64,000 bases of DNA, taken from contig NZ_CP109190.1 in assembly GCF_041438805.1 (NCBI RefSeq), positions 8,308,001-8,372,000 on the forward strand. The letters are read 5' to 3'. Below the pieces are notes generated by a model. That model worked only from the letters and a program-made list of their open reading frames with translations. It ran no database searches and was not told where the DNA came from. This stretch comes from Streptomyces sp. NBC_01707 (lineage in GTDB: Bacteria > Actinomycetota > Actinomycetes > Streptomycetales > Streptomycetaceae). The translations under genes and the position numbers were made by a program. Shown here in pieces: positions 7,480 through 16,023 of the stretch. How positions within the stretch are numbered: position 1 is the first letter of the stretch; each line of letters begins with the position of its first letter.

Positions 7480-9708
7480 ATGAGCCATGCGCAGAACCCC
7501 GGACCGAGCCGACGCCGCGTCCTGGGCGGAGCCGCCGGGCTGGCCGTTGCCGCCGCGGGGCTGCCGTCCGGCACCGCGTTCGCCGCATCGGCGCCGAATT
7601 CGGCCGATGAGGCCAGCTGGCGCAGGCATGCCGCCCGGGTGACGATCACGCGGGACGACTGGGGCGTTGCGCACGTCGTGGGCGAGACCGATGCCGACGC
7701 GGTGTTCGGGATGATGTACGCGCAGGCGGAGGACGACTTCAACCGGATCGAGCAGAACTACCTCGTTGCCCTGGGACGTCTTGCCGAGGCCGAGGGCGCG
7801 ATCTGGCAGGACCTGCGTCAGCGGCTGTTCCTCGACCCCGAGGCTCTGAAGAAGGAGTACGCGAAGTGCCCGGCGTGGCTGCGCACGTTGATGCAGGCGT
7901 GGGCGGGCGGACTCAACTACTACCTCGCGACGCACCCTGAGGTGCGCCCGCGTGTGCTCGACCGATTCGAGCCGTGGATGCCGTTGAGCTTCTCGGAAGG
8001 CAGCATCGGCGGCGACATCGAGTCGGTGCTGCTCACCCAACTCGAGGCCTTCTACGGTGAGCGGGACGTCCCGATGACCGACGAGGAGCGTGGGCTGGTG
8101 CTGCGTGAACCCACGGGGTCGAACGGCATGGCCATCGCGCCGAGTCACACGCGGGACGGCCATGCGCTGCTGCTGATCAACCCGCACACCAGCTTCTTCT
8201 TCCGTGCGGAGCAGCATGTGACGAGCCGCGAGGGGCTGAATGTCTATGGCGCCGCCACCTGGGGGCAGTTCTTCATCTATCAGGGCTTCAACGCGCACAC
8301 GGGCTGGATGCACACGACGAGCGGCGTCGACAACATCGATGAGTTCGCCGAGACGATCGTGACGAGGGCCGACGGAACCCGGTCCTACCGATACGGCCGC
8401 GAACTGCGCCCCGTCACCACGAAGACGATCACCCTGTCCTTCCGCACCGAGAAGGGCGGGCAGGAGGAGCGCAGCTTCACCACGTTCGCCACCCACCACG
8501 GCCCGATCGTGCGCGAGGCGGACGGCAAGTGGATCGCGTGTGCGCTGATGAACAAGCCGGTGGCGGCGCTCGAGCAGAGCTTCCTGCGCACCACGACGCA
8601 GAACTACACGCAGTACCTGAAGATCGCGGGACTGAAGGCGAACAGCTCGAACAACACACTCTTCGCGGACTCGAAGGGTGATATCGCCTTCCTGATGCCG
8701 CAGTTCATGCCGGTGAGGGACGCCCGATTCGACCGTCTCAAGCCCGTCGACGGCAGTGATCCGGCGACCGACTGGCATGGACTGCACAGCCTGGACAGCA
8801 TGCCGAAGGCCGTGAACCCGAAGAACGGCTGGGCCTTCAACACCAACAACTGGCCCTGGACCGCCGCCGGCGCGGACAGCCCTGTCGCGGCCGACTACCC
8901 ACGCTACTTCGACCGGGTCGGTGAGAACCCGCGCGGGCCGCAGGCGGTCCGGGTGCTGACCGCACGCGACGACTTCACTCCGCAGTCGCTGATCAAGGCC
9001 GCGTTCGATCCGTACCTCACCGCCTTCGCGCGGCTGGTGCCGGACCTCGTCGCCGCCTGGTACCAACTACCGGTGAGCGACGGGCAGAAGACGAGGCTGG
9101 CCGGTCCTATCGGCCTGCTCCGAGACTGGGACCACCGGTGGGGCGCGGAGTCGACGGCGACGTCGGTGGCCGTGTTCTGGGGTGAGGACCTGTGGGCGCT
9201 CACCTCCCAGGCGGCGGCGGACGCCGGGATGTCGGTATGGGACTACATGGCCGACCGCGCCACGGACGCGCAGCGGCTCGGCGCGCTCGAGACGGCGACG
9301 AAGCGGCTGCAGCGGGACTTCGGCAGCTGGAAGGTGCCGTGGGGCGAGATCAACCGCTACCAGCGCAACGACGGTGCGATCGTCCAGGAGTTCAACGACG
9401 CCAAGCCGAGCATCCCCGTGCCCTTCACCTCGTCGCGATGGGGCTCCCTCGCCTCGTTCGGAGCCAAGGCCTACCCGGGGACGAAGCGCTACTACGGCAC
9501 CAGCGGCAACAGTTTCGTGGCGGTGGTGGAGTTCGGGCCGCGACTGCGCGCCTGGGCGGTGACGGCGGGCGGGGTGAGCGGGCATCCCGACTCGCCGCAC
9601 TTCGACGACCAGGCCGAGCGCTACGCCGACGGCGACCTGCGGCGCGTCTACTTCTATCCCGATGACCTCGAGGGCCATGTCGAGCGGAGGTACCGGCCGG
9701 GTAGGTGA
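7480..9708 (+). CDS. Secreted penicillin-acylase-family Ntn hydrolase
   Basis: 742-residue precursor with a Tat-like signal (SRRRVLGGAAGLAVAAAG, residues 10-27). It belongs to the penicillin acylase / acylhomoserine lactone acylase / aculeacin acylase family, which cleave amides after self-processing into alpha and beta subunits. The processing site is readable: residues 211-216 are PTGSNG, so Ser214 would become the N-terminal nucleophile of the beta subunit. Other hallmarks are ITRDDWGVAHVVGETDADAVFGMMYAQAEDD near the mature N-terminus (split here as ITRDDWGV and FGMMYAQAED), GWMHTTSGVDNIDEF and YYGTSGNSFVAVVEF. Strong AAGGAG site. It is monocistronic, with a terminator after it. Substrate unknown. 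Confidence 0.88.
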   Translation: MSHAQNPGPSRRRVLGGAAGLAVAAAGLPSGTAFAASAPNSADEASWRRHAARVTITRDDWGVAHVVGETDADAVFGMMYAQAEDDFNRIEQNYLVALGRLAEAEGAIWQDLRQRLFLDPEALKKEYAKCPAWLRTLMQAWAGGLNYYLATHPEVRPRVLDRFEPWMPLSFSEGSIGGDIESVLLTQLEAFYGERDVPMTDEERGLVLREPTGSNGMAIAPSHTRDGHALLLINPHTSFFFRAEQHVTSREGLNVYGAATWGQFFIYQGFNAHTGWMHTTSGVDNIDEFAETIVTRADGTRSYRYGRELRPVTTKTITLSFRTEKGGQEERSFTTFATHHGPIVREADGKWIACALMNKPVAALEQSFLRTTTQNYTQYLKIAGLKANSSNNTLFADSKGDIAFLMPQFMPVRDARFDRLKPVDGSDPATDWHGLHSLDSMPKAVNPKNGWAFNTNNWPWTAAGADSPVAADYPRYFDRVGENPRGPQAVRVLTARDDFTPQSLIKAAFDPYLTAFARLVPDLVAAWYQLPVSDGQKTRLAGPIGLLRDWDHRWGAESTATSVAVFWGEDLWALTSQAAADAGMSVWDYMADRATDAQRLGALETATKRLQRDFGSWKVPWGEINRYQRNDGAIVQEFNDAKPSIPVPFTSSRWGSLASFGAKAYPGTKRYYGTSGNSFVAVVEFGPRLRAWAVTAGGVSGHPDSPHFDDQAERYADGDLRRVYFYPDDLEGHVERRYRPGR

Positions 9709-9810
9709 CCGGTCGCCCGGGAACGGGCGCGGTCGGGTGTGCGGTGTGCTCTGTGCGATCTGAGCTGCCGGGCATCGCTGAGTTTCCCTGAGCGGAGCGG
9801 CGCGGTTGTC

Positions 9811-9846
9811 TGCGTCAGGGGCCGTCTTCGGACGGCCCCTGACGCA
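9811..9846 (+). terminator. Perfect 16-bp hairpin with UUCG loop
   Basis: TGCGTCAGGGGCCGTC and its exact reverse complement flank TTCG. It lies between the acylase gene and the convergent hydrolase gene and could stop transcription from both sides. Confidence 0.88.
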
Positions 9847-9948
9847 TGGAGACCGTACGTGTGGCCGCCCCCGTCTTCGGTTCGCCACCGGCAGCGACTT
9901 GCCGCGCTCGGGCACGGATGGCAGGTCGAGTGATCGGGTGGGCCGGGC

Positions 9949-10911
9949 TCAGGAACAGGCGGTGAGGAATTCGATGAGCGCCGCGTTCACCTCGGCCGGG
10001 CGCTCCTGCTGTGTCCAGTGTCCGCAGCCCGCCAGCTTGAGTGGCTTGCGCCGCAGGTCGGGCATCAGGCCGGGGAGACGTTCGATGAGTTCGGGCGTGC
10101 CTGGAAAGGCGGGAACAGGGTCGCGGTCGCCGTAGATGTACAGGGCGGGACGGGTGACGACCGAGCCTTGCCATGGAGCGGTCAGTTCCCAGTTGCGGTC
10201 GAGGTTGCGGTACCAGTTGAGAGCACCGGTGAAGCCCTTGGAGAAGCTTTCGGTGAGCGTGTCGAGATCGTCCTCGGTGAACCACTCCGGGAGTGCCTCG
10301 GGGTCCGGCATGTCCGCGAGCCAGCCGCGCTCGGGGTCGACCAGCGGTTGCTTCCCCGCGTCGGCGCCGGGAGCGTCACCGGAAGCCGAGTAGAAGAATT
10401 TCCGCAGGGTGGTTCGCGTGTCCTTCGCGAACTCGGCGTCGGCGACACCGGGACGGTTGAAGTAGTTCCAGTAGAAGCGGCCGCCGAACCTCTTGTCCAT
10501 GGCGACCAGCGGAGGTTCGGTACCCCGGAAGGGGGGTGGCACGCTCAGGCCGGCCACCCCGAGGACCATGTCCGGTCGGAGCAGCGCGGTGTGCCAGGCG
10601 ACCGGCGCGCCCCAGTCGTGTCCGACGACGTACGCCTTCTCCTCGCCCAGTGCCTGGATCAGGCCGACGACGTCGCCGACCAGGTGGAGGATGCTGTACG
10701 CATCGACGGCGTCGGGACGGTCGCTACGCCCGTATCCACGCTGGTCAGGGGCGACTGCTCGGAAGCCCGCATCGGCCAGCGGACCGAACTGGTGGTGCCA
10801 GGAGTGCCATGACTCCGGGAAGCCGTGCAGGAGCACCACGAGGGGGCCTTCGCCTTCCTCGGCGATGTGCAGTCGGACCCCGTTCGTGTCAATCATCCGA
10901 TGCTCAACCAT
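9949..10911 (-). CDS. Alpha/beta hydrolase, epoxide-hydrolase type
   Basis: About 320 residues, cytoplasmic. HGFPE (residues 29-33) is the oxyanion-loop motif of epoxide hydrolases and dehalogenases; GHDWGAPVAW carries the nucleophile Asp99 rather than Ser, which separates it from esterases. The later YGDRDP and GCGHWTQQERP supply the acid and catalytic His. The likely reaction is hydrolysis of an epoxide to a diol, or a related C-halogen or ester cleavage. The start is uncertain: in-frame ATGs at 10932, 10911 and 10896 all lack a strong ribosome site; 10911 fits the usual family length. A TATACG just upstream could allow leaderless transcription. Confidence 0.82.
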   Translation of the reverse strand: MVEHRMIDTNGVRLHIAEEGEGPLVVLLHGFPESWHSWHHQFGPLADAGFRAVAPDQRGYGRSDRPDAVDAYSILHLVGDVVGLIQALGEEKAYVVGHDWGAPVAWHTALLRPDMVLGVAGLSVPPPFRGTEPPLVAMDKRFGGRFYWNYFNRPGVADAEFAKDTRTTLRKFFYSASGDAPGADAGKQPLVDPERGWLADMPDPEALPEWFTEDDLDTLTESFSKGFTGALNWYRNLDRNWELTAPWQGSVVTRPALYIYGDRDPVPAFPGTPELIERLPGLMPDLRRKPLKLAGCGHWTQQERPAEVNAALIEFLTACS

Positions 10912-11142
10912 GTGCTTGAGCGTATACGTCATGACCTTCCGACAGCGTCTCCACTGCGCGGCGGCGCAGGTCATCGGTCTGCTGGGAGCCCGCCCCTTTC
11001 GTCTCGCCGTGGGTCGGCGCGGTGCCGTCCGGAGAGCGCATCGTGGGCCGTGCGGCAACCACCAGGGATGACCCGATGGAACGCGTTGTCGCGGTCGGAT
11101 GCGATGTCGGTGAAGGGGGAATTCGCCATACGGGACTCCGCC

Positions 11143-11178
11143 GGGGTGCGGCCCTCCTTGTGGGAGGGACCGCACCCC
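11143..11178 (-). terminator. Hairpin after the GH92 gene
   Basis: GGGGTGCGGCCCTCC pairs with GGGAGGGACCGCACCCC across TTGT with one bulged base, starting 7 bp beyond the stop codon of the minus-strand GH92 gene. Confidence 0.7.
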
Positions 11179-11184
11179 ACAACC

Positions 11185-13548
11185 TCAGCCCTGCGAGGCC
11201 ATGGCGGGCGGGGCGGCGTCGACGCCCCAGCTCGTCGGCTTGTCGGAAAGCTTGATCCTGATCGTGCCGGAGCGGAGCAGGTCCTTGTGAGAGAGCCAGT
11301 TCTGGCGCAGCTTGCCCTTGTCCGTGTCCACGGAGGACACGTACTGGAGCTTCGACGCGTTGGCGCCCGGGGCCTCGATGCCGATCCTGCGTCCGTGCTC
11401 AGGCCGGATCTCGACCTTCTCGAACATGGGCGCGGTGACTATGTAGTCGGCGGAGCCCGGCTGGGCCTCGAAGATGCCGGTCATGGCGAAGACGAGCAGC
11501 GACGAGGTGGCGCCGAGGTCGTCGTTGCCGGGCATGCCGTACACGTCGTCGGTGAAGAGCGTCCGCATGGCCCGCAGCACGGCCGAGGTCTTCCACGGTG
11601 CGCCGGTCCACGCGTACATCCATGGCGTGTGGAAGTCGGGCTCGTTGTTGGGGTTGAAGGCGAAGTTGTTGTGGTAGTCGTACGCGCCGGTCACCCATGA
11701 CTCCGAAGCGGCCTTCGCCGGGTCGGTGAGCACGGTCGGCATGTCGAAGAACTTGTCGAGCCGCTGCTCGGCCTTCGCCTGGCCGCCCATGAGCCCGAAA
11801 AGGGTCTGCGGGTCCTGCTGGGCGAGCCATTCGTACTGCCATGCGGTGCCCTCGTGGAACGCGCCGGCCTGGGCCGGGTCGGGGTCGCCCGCGACGGTGC
11901 CGTCCGCGTTCTTCGTGACCGGGAACCCTGAGAAGCCCTGCGACGTGACGTCGGGGTCCCAGAGCTTGGTGAAGTTGTCGCAGCGCGAGGCGAGCGTCGC
12001 GGCCTTGTCCTTGTAGCCGAGGCGGCCGGCCATCGTGGACAGCGCGCAGTCGGCGAGGGAGTATTCGAGCGTGGCCGAGCCCGCCTGGCGACTGTCGCCG
12101 TACTTGTAACCGGGCAGGTTCTGGTAGCCGACCCAGCCGTTCTTGACGTACGTCGGGTTGCCGTCACGCCCGCGGAAGATCGACTGGTCCGCGGGGACCT
12201 CATTGACGTTCTTCCAGAGCGCGTCGAACAGCCGGCGCGAGGTGCGGTTGTCGAGCAGGCCGCGGTTGTAGATGTCGACGATCCACGGGGTGATGGGATC
12301 ACCGCTCATCACGTTGGTCTCGCCGTTGCCGAGACCCCAGCGCGGCAGCCAGCCGCTGTCCTCGTAGATGCGCAGTACGGACTTTGCCATGTCCGCGGCC
12401 TTGTCCGGGTGCAGCAGGGCCACCAGTTGGTTCTGCGAGCGGTAGGTGTCCCAGAGCGAGAACATCTGGTAGTAGGTGGAATCCGCGCGATGCACCTGGT
12501 CGTCGAAGCCGCGGTAGCGGTTGTCGACATCGGACCCGATCGACGGGTGCAGCAGCGAGTGGTAGAGCGCGCTGTAGTACGTGCGCTGGTCGGCGGTGCT
12601 GCCACCGGCCACGCGCATGCGGTTCAGCTCGTCCTGCCAGGCGTCGTGCGCGCCGGTGCGGGCCTTGTCGAACGACTTGGGCTGCTCGGCCTTGCGGTTG
12701 AGCCGCGCGCCGTCGACCGAGGTGTAGGAGAGGCCCACCGAAGTGCCGACCTGGTCACCCTTGGCCGGGTCGAACGTCACCCAGGCGCCGGCACGCTTGG
12801 CGCCGCGCGATGCTTCGCGCCGGTCCGGGGTGAGGGTGCCGTCGGTCCAGGTTCCGAAGTTCGAGAACTTCCGGTCGAACTTGGCGCTGAAGAATATCCG
12901 GTAGCGTTCCTTGCCGGTCTCACCGCAGAAGTTGCCCCCCTGGACCCAGCCTTCCACGGTGTCGTCGCCGACCACCTCCACGTCGCCGGCGTAGGTGCTG
13001 CCGTTGCTCTCGCCGGCCTCGATGAGGACGTTCTGGGGGCCCGATCCGGCGGGGTAGGTGTAGCGGTGTTGGCCGGTCCGCTGCGTTGCGGTGAGCTCGG
13101 CCCTGATGCCGTTGTCGAACTTCACGCCGTAGTAGCCCGGCGCGCGGGTCTCGTTGTCATGGCTGAACTTCGCACCGGACTGCGCAGGGTCGGACGATGT
13201 GACCGCACCGGTGGTCGGCATGAAACGGAAGTTACCCATCGTCTGGCAGCCGACGCCCGAGAGGTGCGTGTGGCTGAAGCCGAGGATGGTGTCCTGCTCG
13301 TAGTCGTAGGAAGCGTACTTGTTCAGCTGCGTGTCAGGGCTCAACTGCACCATGCCGAACGGGGCGGCGGCACCCGGGAAGGTGGTCCCGTCACCGTTGT
13401 TGCCGATCGACGTGTCGACCAGTGTGGTGGGGTCATCGGCGAACTTCGGTCCCCGCTCCTCGGCGTTCGCGACGCCGGAGGTGACGGAAGCCGCGGCCAC
13501 GGTGGTGGCTATCAACAGGGCGGTGACCACGCGTTTCAACGCTCTCAT
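11185..13548 (-). CDS. Secreted GH92 alpha-mannosidase
   Basis: 787 residues. Signal peptide MRALKRVVTALLIATTVAAA, ending near SGVANAEE. The family pattern is present throughout: VDTSIGNNGDGTTFPGAAAP and FGMVQLSPDT at the N-terminus, GFSHTHLSGVGC, the AAGESNG-type sugar domain, TYYSALYHSLLHP, FSLWDTYRSQN, then GDPITPWIVDIYNRG, EGTAWQYEW, PGNDDLGATSSL in the (alpha/alpha)6 domain. GH92 enzymes are Ca2+-dependent exo-acting alpha-mannosidases that attack mannans or N-glycans. ATG 13548 has GAGAGGA 5 nt upstream; the open frame reaches 13620 but that part reads through an operator. A LacI-type palindrome precedes it. Confidence 0.92.
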   Translation of the reverse strand: MRALKRVVTALLIATTVAAASVTSGVANAEERGPKFADDPTTLVDTSIGNNGDGTTFPGAAAPFGMVQLSPDTQLNKYASYDYEQDTILGFSHTHLSGVGCQTMGNFRFMPTTGAVTSSDPAQSGAKFSHDNETRAPGYYGVKFDNGIRAELTATQRTGQHRYTYPAGSGPQNVLIEAGESNGSTYAGDVEVVGDDTVEGWVQGGNFCGETGKERYRIFFSAKFDRKFSNFGTWTDGTLTPDRREASRGAKRAGAWVTFDPAKGDQVGTSVGLSYTSVDGARLNRKAEQPKSFDKARTGAHDAWQDELNRMRVAGGSTADQRTYYSALYHSLLHPSIGSDVDNRYRGFDDQVHRADSTYYQMFSLWDTYRSQNQLVALLHPDKAADMAKSVLRIYEDSGWLPRWGLGNGETNVMSGDPITPWIVDIYNRGLLDNRTSRRLFDALWKNVNEVPADQSIFRGRDGNPTYVKNGWVGYQNLPGYKYGDSRQAGSATLEYSLADCALSTMAGRLGYKDKAATLASRCDNFTKLWDPDVTSQGFSGFPVTKNADGTVAGDPDPAQAGAFHEGTAWQYEWLAQQDPQTLFGLMGGQAKAEQRLDKFFDMPTVLTDPAKAASESWVTGAYDYHNNFAFNPNNEPDFHTPWMYAWTGAPWKTSAVLRAMRTLFTDDVYGMPGNDDLGATSSLLVFAMTGIFEAQPGSADYIVTAPMFEKVEIRPEHGRRIGIEAPGANASKLQYVSSVDTDKGKLRQNWLSHKDLLRSGTIRIKLSDKPTSWGVDAAPPAMASQG

Positions 13549-13564
13549 CGCGATCCTCTCGTAC

Positions 13565-13576
13565 GACAACGTTGTC
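13565..13576. promoter_or_regulatory. LacI-type operator GACAACGTTGTC before the GH92 gene
   Basis: Perfect 12-bp palindrome with the central CG typical of LacI-family sites, 17 bp upstream of the GH92 start codon. No regulator gene is nearby, so control in trans is inferred. Confidence 0.6.
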
Positions 13577-13741
13577 AATTCAAGCTCGACGATCTTTTCT
13601 CTTCCGCGGTGTTCCGTCAATCCACGGTTGCCGACGGCCTGTTAGCCGTGCCGTCGGTGCCGGCTGTGAAGCACACGAGGCGTACGGGCGTCGGGTGACA
13701 TGGCCGAGGTGTGGCGGCCGGCCCGCGGCCACCGTCGTCGT

Positions 13742-13786
13742 GGGTGCAGGGGATCACCGGGAAAGAGGTCGGAATCCCCTGCACCC
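13742..13786 (-). terminator. Hairpin after the saccharopine-dehydrogenase-like gene
   Basis: GGGTGCAGGGGAT and ATCCCCTGCACCC form a perfect 13-bp stem with a 19-nt loop, just beyond the stop codon of the minus-strand gene at 13794. Confidence 0.75.
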
Positions 13787-13793
13787 AGGACGG

Positions 13794-15014
13794 TCACTGC
13801 TCCCGCATCCCCCACGGAGAGCCGTACGCGCTGAGCAGGTCCAGGAAGGGGCGGGCGGGGAAGGCCTCCGGGCCGAGGACTCCCGAGCCGGTCCATGCAC
13901 CCGTGGCCAGGAGTTCGAGGGCGACGACCGGGTTGACGGCCGTCTGCCACACCACCGCCTGGGAGCCGTACTCGGCCATCGACCACTGGTTGTCGACCAC
14001 GTGGTAGAGGTAGACCTCGCGCGGCGCACCGTCCTTGGTGCCACGCACCCAGGTGCCCGCGCAGGTCTTGCCGTGCATGCGCTCGCCCAGTGTCGCCGGG
14101 TCCGGCAGACAGGCGGCCACGACGTCGCGGGGGGACACACCCACCGGCCCCGCAGCGCTCGGCACGGTCACCGGGTCGGTGCGGTCAAGACCGAGGAGGT
14201 GCAGTGTCCTGAGGGTCTGGATGAACTCCTCACCCAGGCCGTACTTGAAGGTCACGCGCCGCGCGTCGATCCAACGGGGGACGAGCAGAACCTCCTCGTG
14301 CTCCACGTTCACGCACTCCACCGGGCCGATGCCCTCCGGGAAGTCGAACACCTCCGGGTCGCTGAAGGGCGCGGTGGTGAACCAGCCGCGGTCCGCCTCG
14401 TAGACGACCGGCGGATTGAGGCACTCCTCGATGGTGGTCCAGATGCTGAAGGAAGGGGCGAACTCATAGCCGTCGACGGTGAGGTTCGCGCCGTCGCGGA
14501 TGCCGATCTCGTCGATCTCGTCGAAGAGTTCATCGGCTGCGTACCGCGCGAAGACGTCGGACAGCCCCGGCTCCACACCCATGCCGACGAGGGCCAGCGC
14601 GCCCGCCTTCTCCCACTCGGCGGCCCGCGCGAACTGCTCGTCGCCGAGCATGACCCCGCACTCCTCGTACGGCCGATCGGAGTGCGGGCGCGACAGGGAC
14701 ATCGCCATGTCGAGGTAGGTCGCGCCGGCCGCGAGCGCCGCCTGGAAGAGGGGCATCACGAACCGAGGGTCGGTGGCGTTGAGCAGGACGTCGCACCCGT
14801 GCCGCTTCAGCAGCGCCGTCACCGCCGCCTGATCGGACGCGTCGACGTGCTCGGCACGGAAGCGGCCCGCGGCACCCGCGAGGGCGGCGACCGCCGCCTC
14901 GGCCCGGCTCAGGTCGTAGTCGGCCACGACCATCTCGTCGAAGAACGTGCGCCGGGCCGCGATCCGGGTGATCGCGGTGCCCACACCGCCGGCTCCCACA
15001 AGCAGAACACGCAT
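13794..15014 (-). CDS. Saccharopine dehydrogenase-family oxidoreductase
   Basis: 406 residues. The N-terminus MRVLLVGAGGVGTAITRIAA is a dinucleotide-binding fold; NATDPRFVMPLFQAALAAG and YLDMAM match the saccharopine / carboxynorspermidine reductase family (Lys1/Lys9-like), followed by GMGVEPGLSDVFARYAADEL. These enzymes reductively couple or split an amino acid and a keto acid or aldehyde. The precise substrate is not clear; polyamine or lysine metabolism is possible. Start ATG 15014 has GAGAGGAAG 8 nt upstream. A TetR regulator is encoded divergently 135 bp away and is a likely controller. Confidence 0.85.
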   Translation of the reverse strand: MRVLLVGAGGVGTAITRIAARRTFFDEMVVADYDLSRAEAAVAALAGAAGRFRAEHVDASDQAAVTALLKRHGCDVLLNATDPRFVMPLFQAALAAGATYLDMAMSLSRPHSDRPYEECGVMLGDEQFARAAEWEKAGALALVGMGVEPGLSDVFARYAADELFDEIDEIGIRDGANLTVDGYEFAPSFSIWTTIEECLNPPVVYEADRGWFTTAPFSDPEVFDFPEGIGPVECVNVEHEEVLLVPRWIDARRVTFKYGLGEEFIQTLRTLHLLGLDRTDPVTVPSAAGPVGVSPRDVVAACLPDPATLGERMHGKTCAGTWVRGTKDGAPREVYLYHVVDNQWSMAEYGSQAVVWQTAVNPVVALELLATGAWTGSGVLGPEAFPARPFLDLLSAYGSPWGMREQ

Positions 15015-15149
15015 GACACGGACTTCCTCTCTGGAGACAGGGCGTGACCGCGCGCACCGGAGGTGCGGGCGCCCTGCCGGGAGATCCAACGCCGGGTGCT
15101 CGGATAAGGTCAATGGTGTTGGCATAAGGAGCGCGGCGAGGAGGCGGCG

Positions 15150-15863
15150 ATGGCGAAGGCCGTGGTGCCCGAGGAGAAGCGGCGGCGTCGCCGTCCGACC
15201 AGGAGCGGCACCGTGCTGTCCGAGCAACTGATTCTCGAGACCGCCCTGCGGATGCTCCGTGAACACGGCAGCACGGGACTCACCGCCCGGCGTCTCGGCC
15301 TGGCCCTGGACGCCGATCCCAGCACGCTCTACCGGTACTTCCGCGGCATGGACGATCTGACCCTCGCCATCGGCGACGCGCTCATCGGGCAGGCCCTGCA
15401 GGGCTGGCGGCCCACGGGGGAGTGGCGGTCAGACCTGCGTGGCCTCGGGCTGCGTATCCACGCCGTGTACGTCGGGCATCCGCAGGCGGCACTGCTGACA
15501 GCGAACCGGGTCACCGGCCGGGCGCACGAGCTGGCCGCCGACGAGGCCATCCTCGACGTGCTTCGCACCGCGGGGTTCCCCCTGCCGGACACGGTGCGGA
15601 TCTACCAGGCCTTCATCGACCAGACCCTGGCGTTCGCCGCACTCGACGCCGCCTCGCTGGCTCTGCCACGCGAAAGTCTCAGAGCCGACGAGGACATGTG
15701 GCGGTCGACGTACGCCCGCCTGCCGCACAGCACACACCCCCGGATCGCCGAGGCGGCGCCCCTCCTGGCGACCCGCATGGTCGACAGCGCCTATCCCATC
15801 GCCCTCGAGATGCTCCTGGACGGCGCCGCGGCGCAGTGGGAGGCCCTGCGCGCCCGGCGATAG
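15150..15863 (+). CDS. TetR-family transcriptional regulator
   Basis: 237 residues. A basic tail (EEKRRRRRPTRSG) precedes the TetR HTH: LSEQLILETALRMLREHGST, then GLTARRLGLALDADPSTLYRYF. The remaining helices form a ligand-binding domain of the TetR_C type. ATG is preceded by GAGGAGG. Being divergent from the saccharopine-dehydrogenase-like gene, it probably represses that gene and itself. The short intergenic stretch has GATAAGG (15103-15109) and CATAAGG (15123-15129) as direct repeats, possibly part of the operator. Confidence 0.9.
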   Translation: MAKAVVPEEKRRRRRPTRSGTVLSEQLILETALRMLREHGSTGLTARRLGLALDADPSTLYRYFRGMDDLTLAIGDALIGQALQGWRPTGEWRSDLRGLGLRIHAVYVGHPQAALLTANRVTGRAHELAADEAILDVLRTAGFPLPDTVRIYQAFIDQTLAFAALDAASLALPRESLRADEDMWRSTYARLPHSTHPRIAEAAPLLATRMVDSAYPIALEMLLDGAAAQWEALRARR

Positions 15864-16023
15864 AGGATCGTCCGCCGCCGCTGCGGGGCGGCCCCGTCCC
15901 GTGCGGCCGATCCCGACGCCTTCCGGGTACCCCGGGTCCCCCGACCGTGCGGCTCAACCGCCGTGCGGGGGCTTCGGGTCGAGGGACGGGCCCGGTCCGT
16001 GAGTGGTGCGGAGCCTGGTGGCG

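Noticed and set aside
7024..9066. 680-codon minus-strand open frame opposite the acylase gene
   Set aside because: It mirrors a real gene with signal peptide and processing site; the translation is Arg/Val/His-rich without domains, a usual antisense frame in high-GC DNA.
13573..13578. TTGACA on the minus strand as a -35 box of the GH92 gene
   Set aside because: It overlaps the palindrome, but there is no TAxxxT at 16-18 bp and the start codon would be too close; treated only as part of the operator.
11185..13620. Longer N-terminus of the GH92 protein from 13620
   Set aside because: The additional 24 codons read through the GACAACGTTGTC palindrome; the ATG at 13548 has a ribosome site and starts a clean signal peptide.
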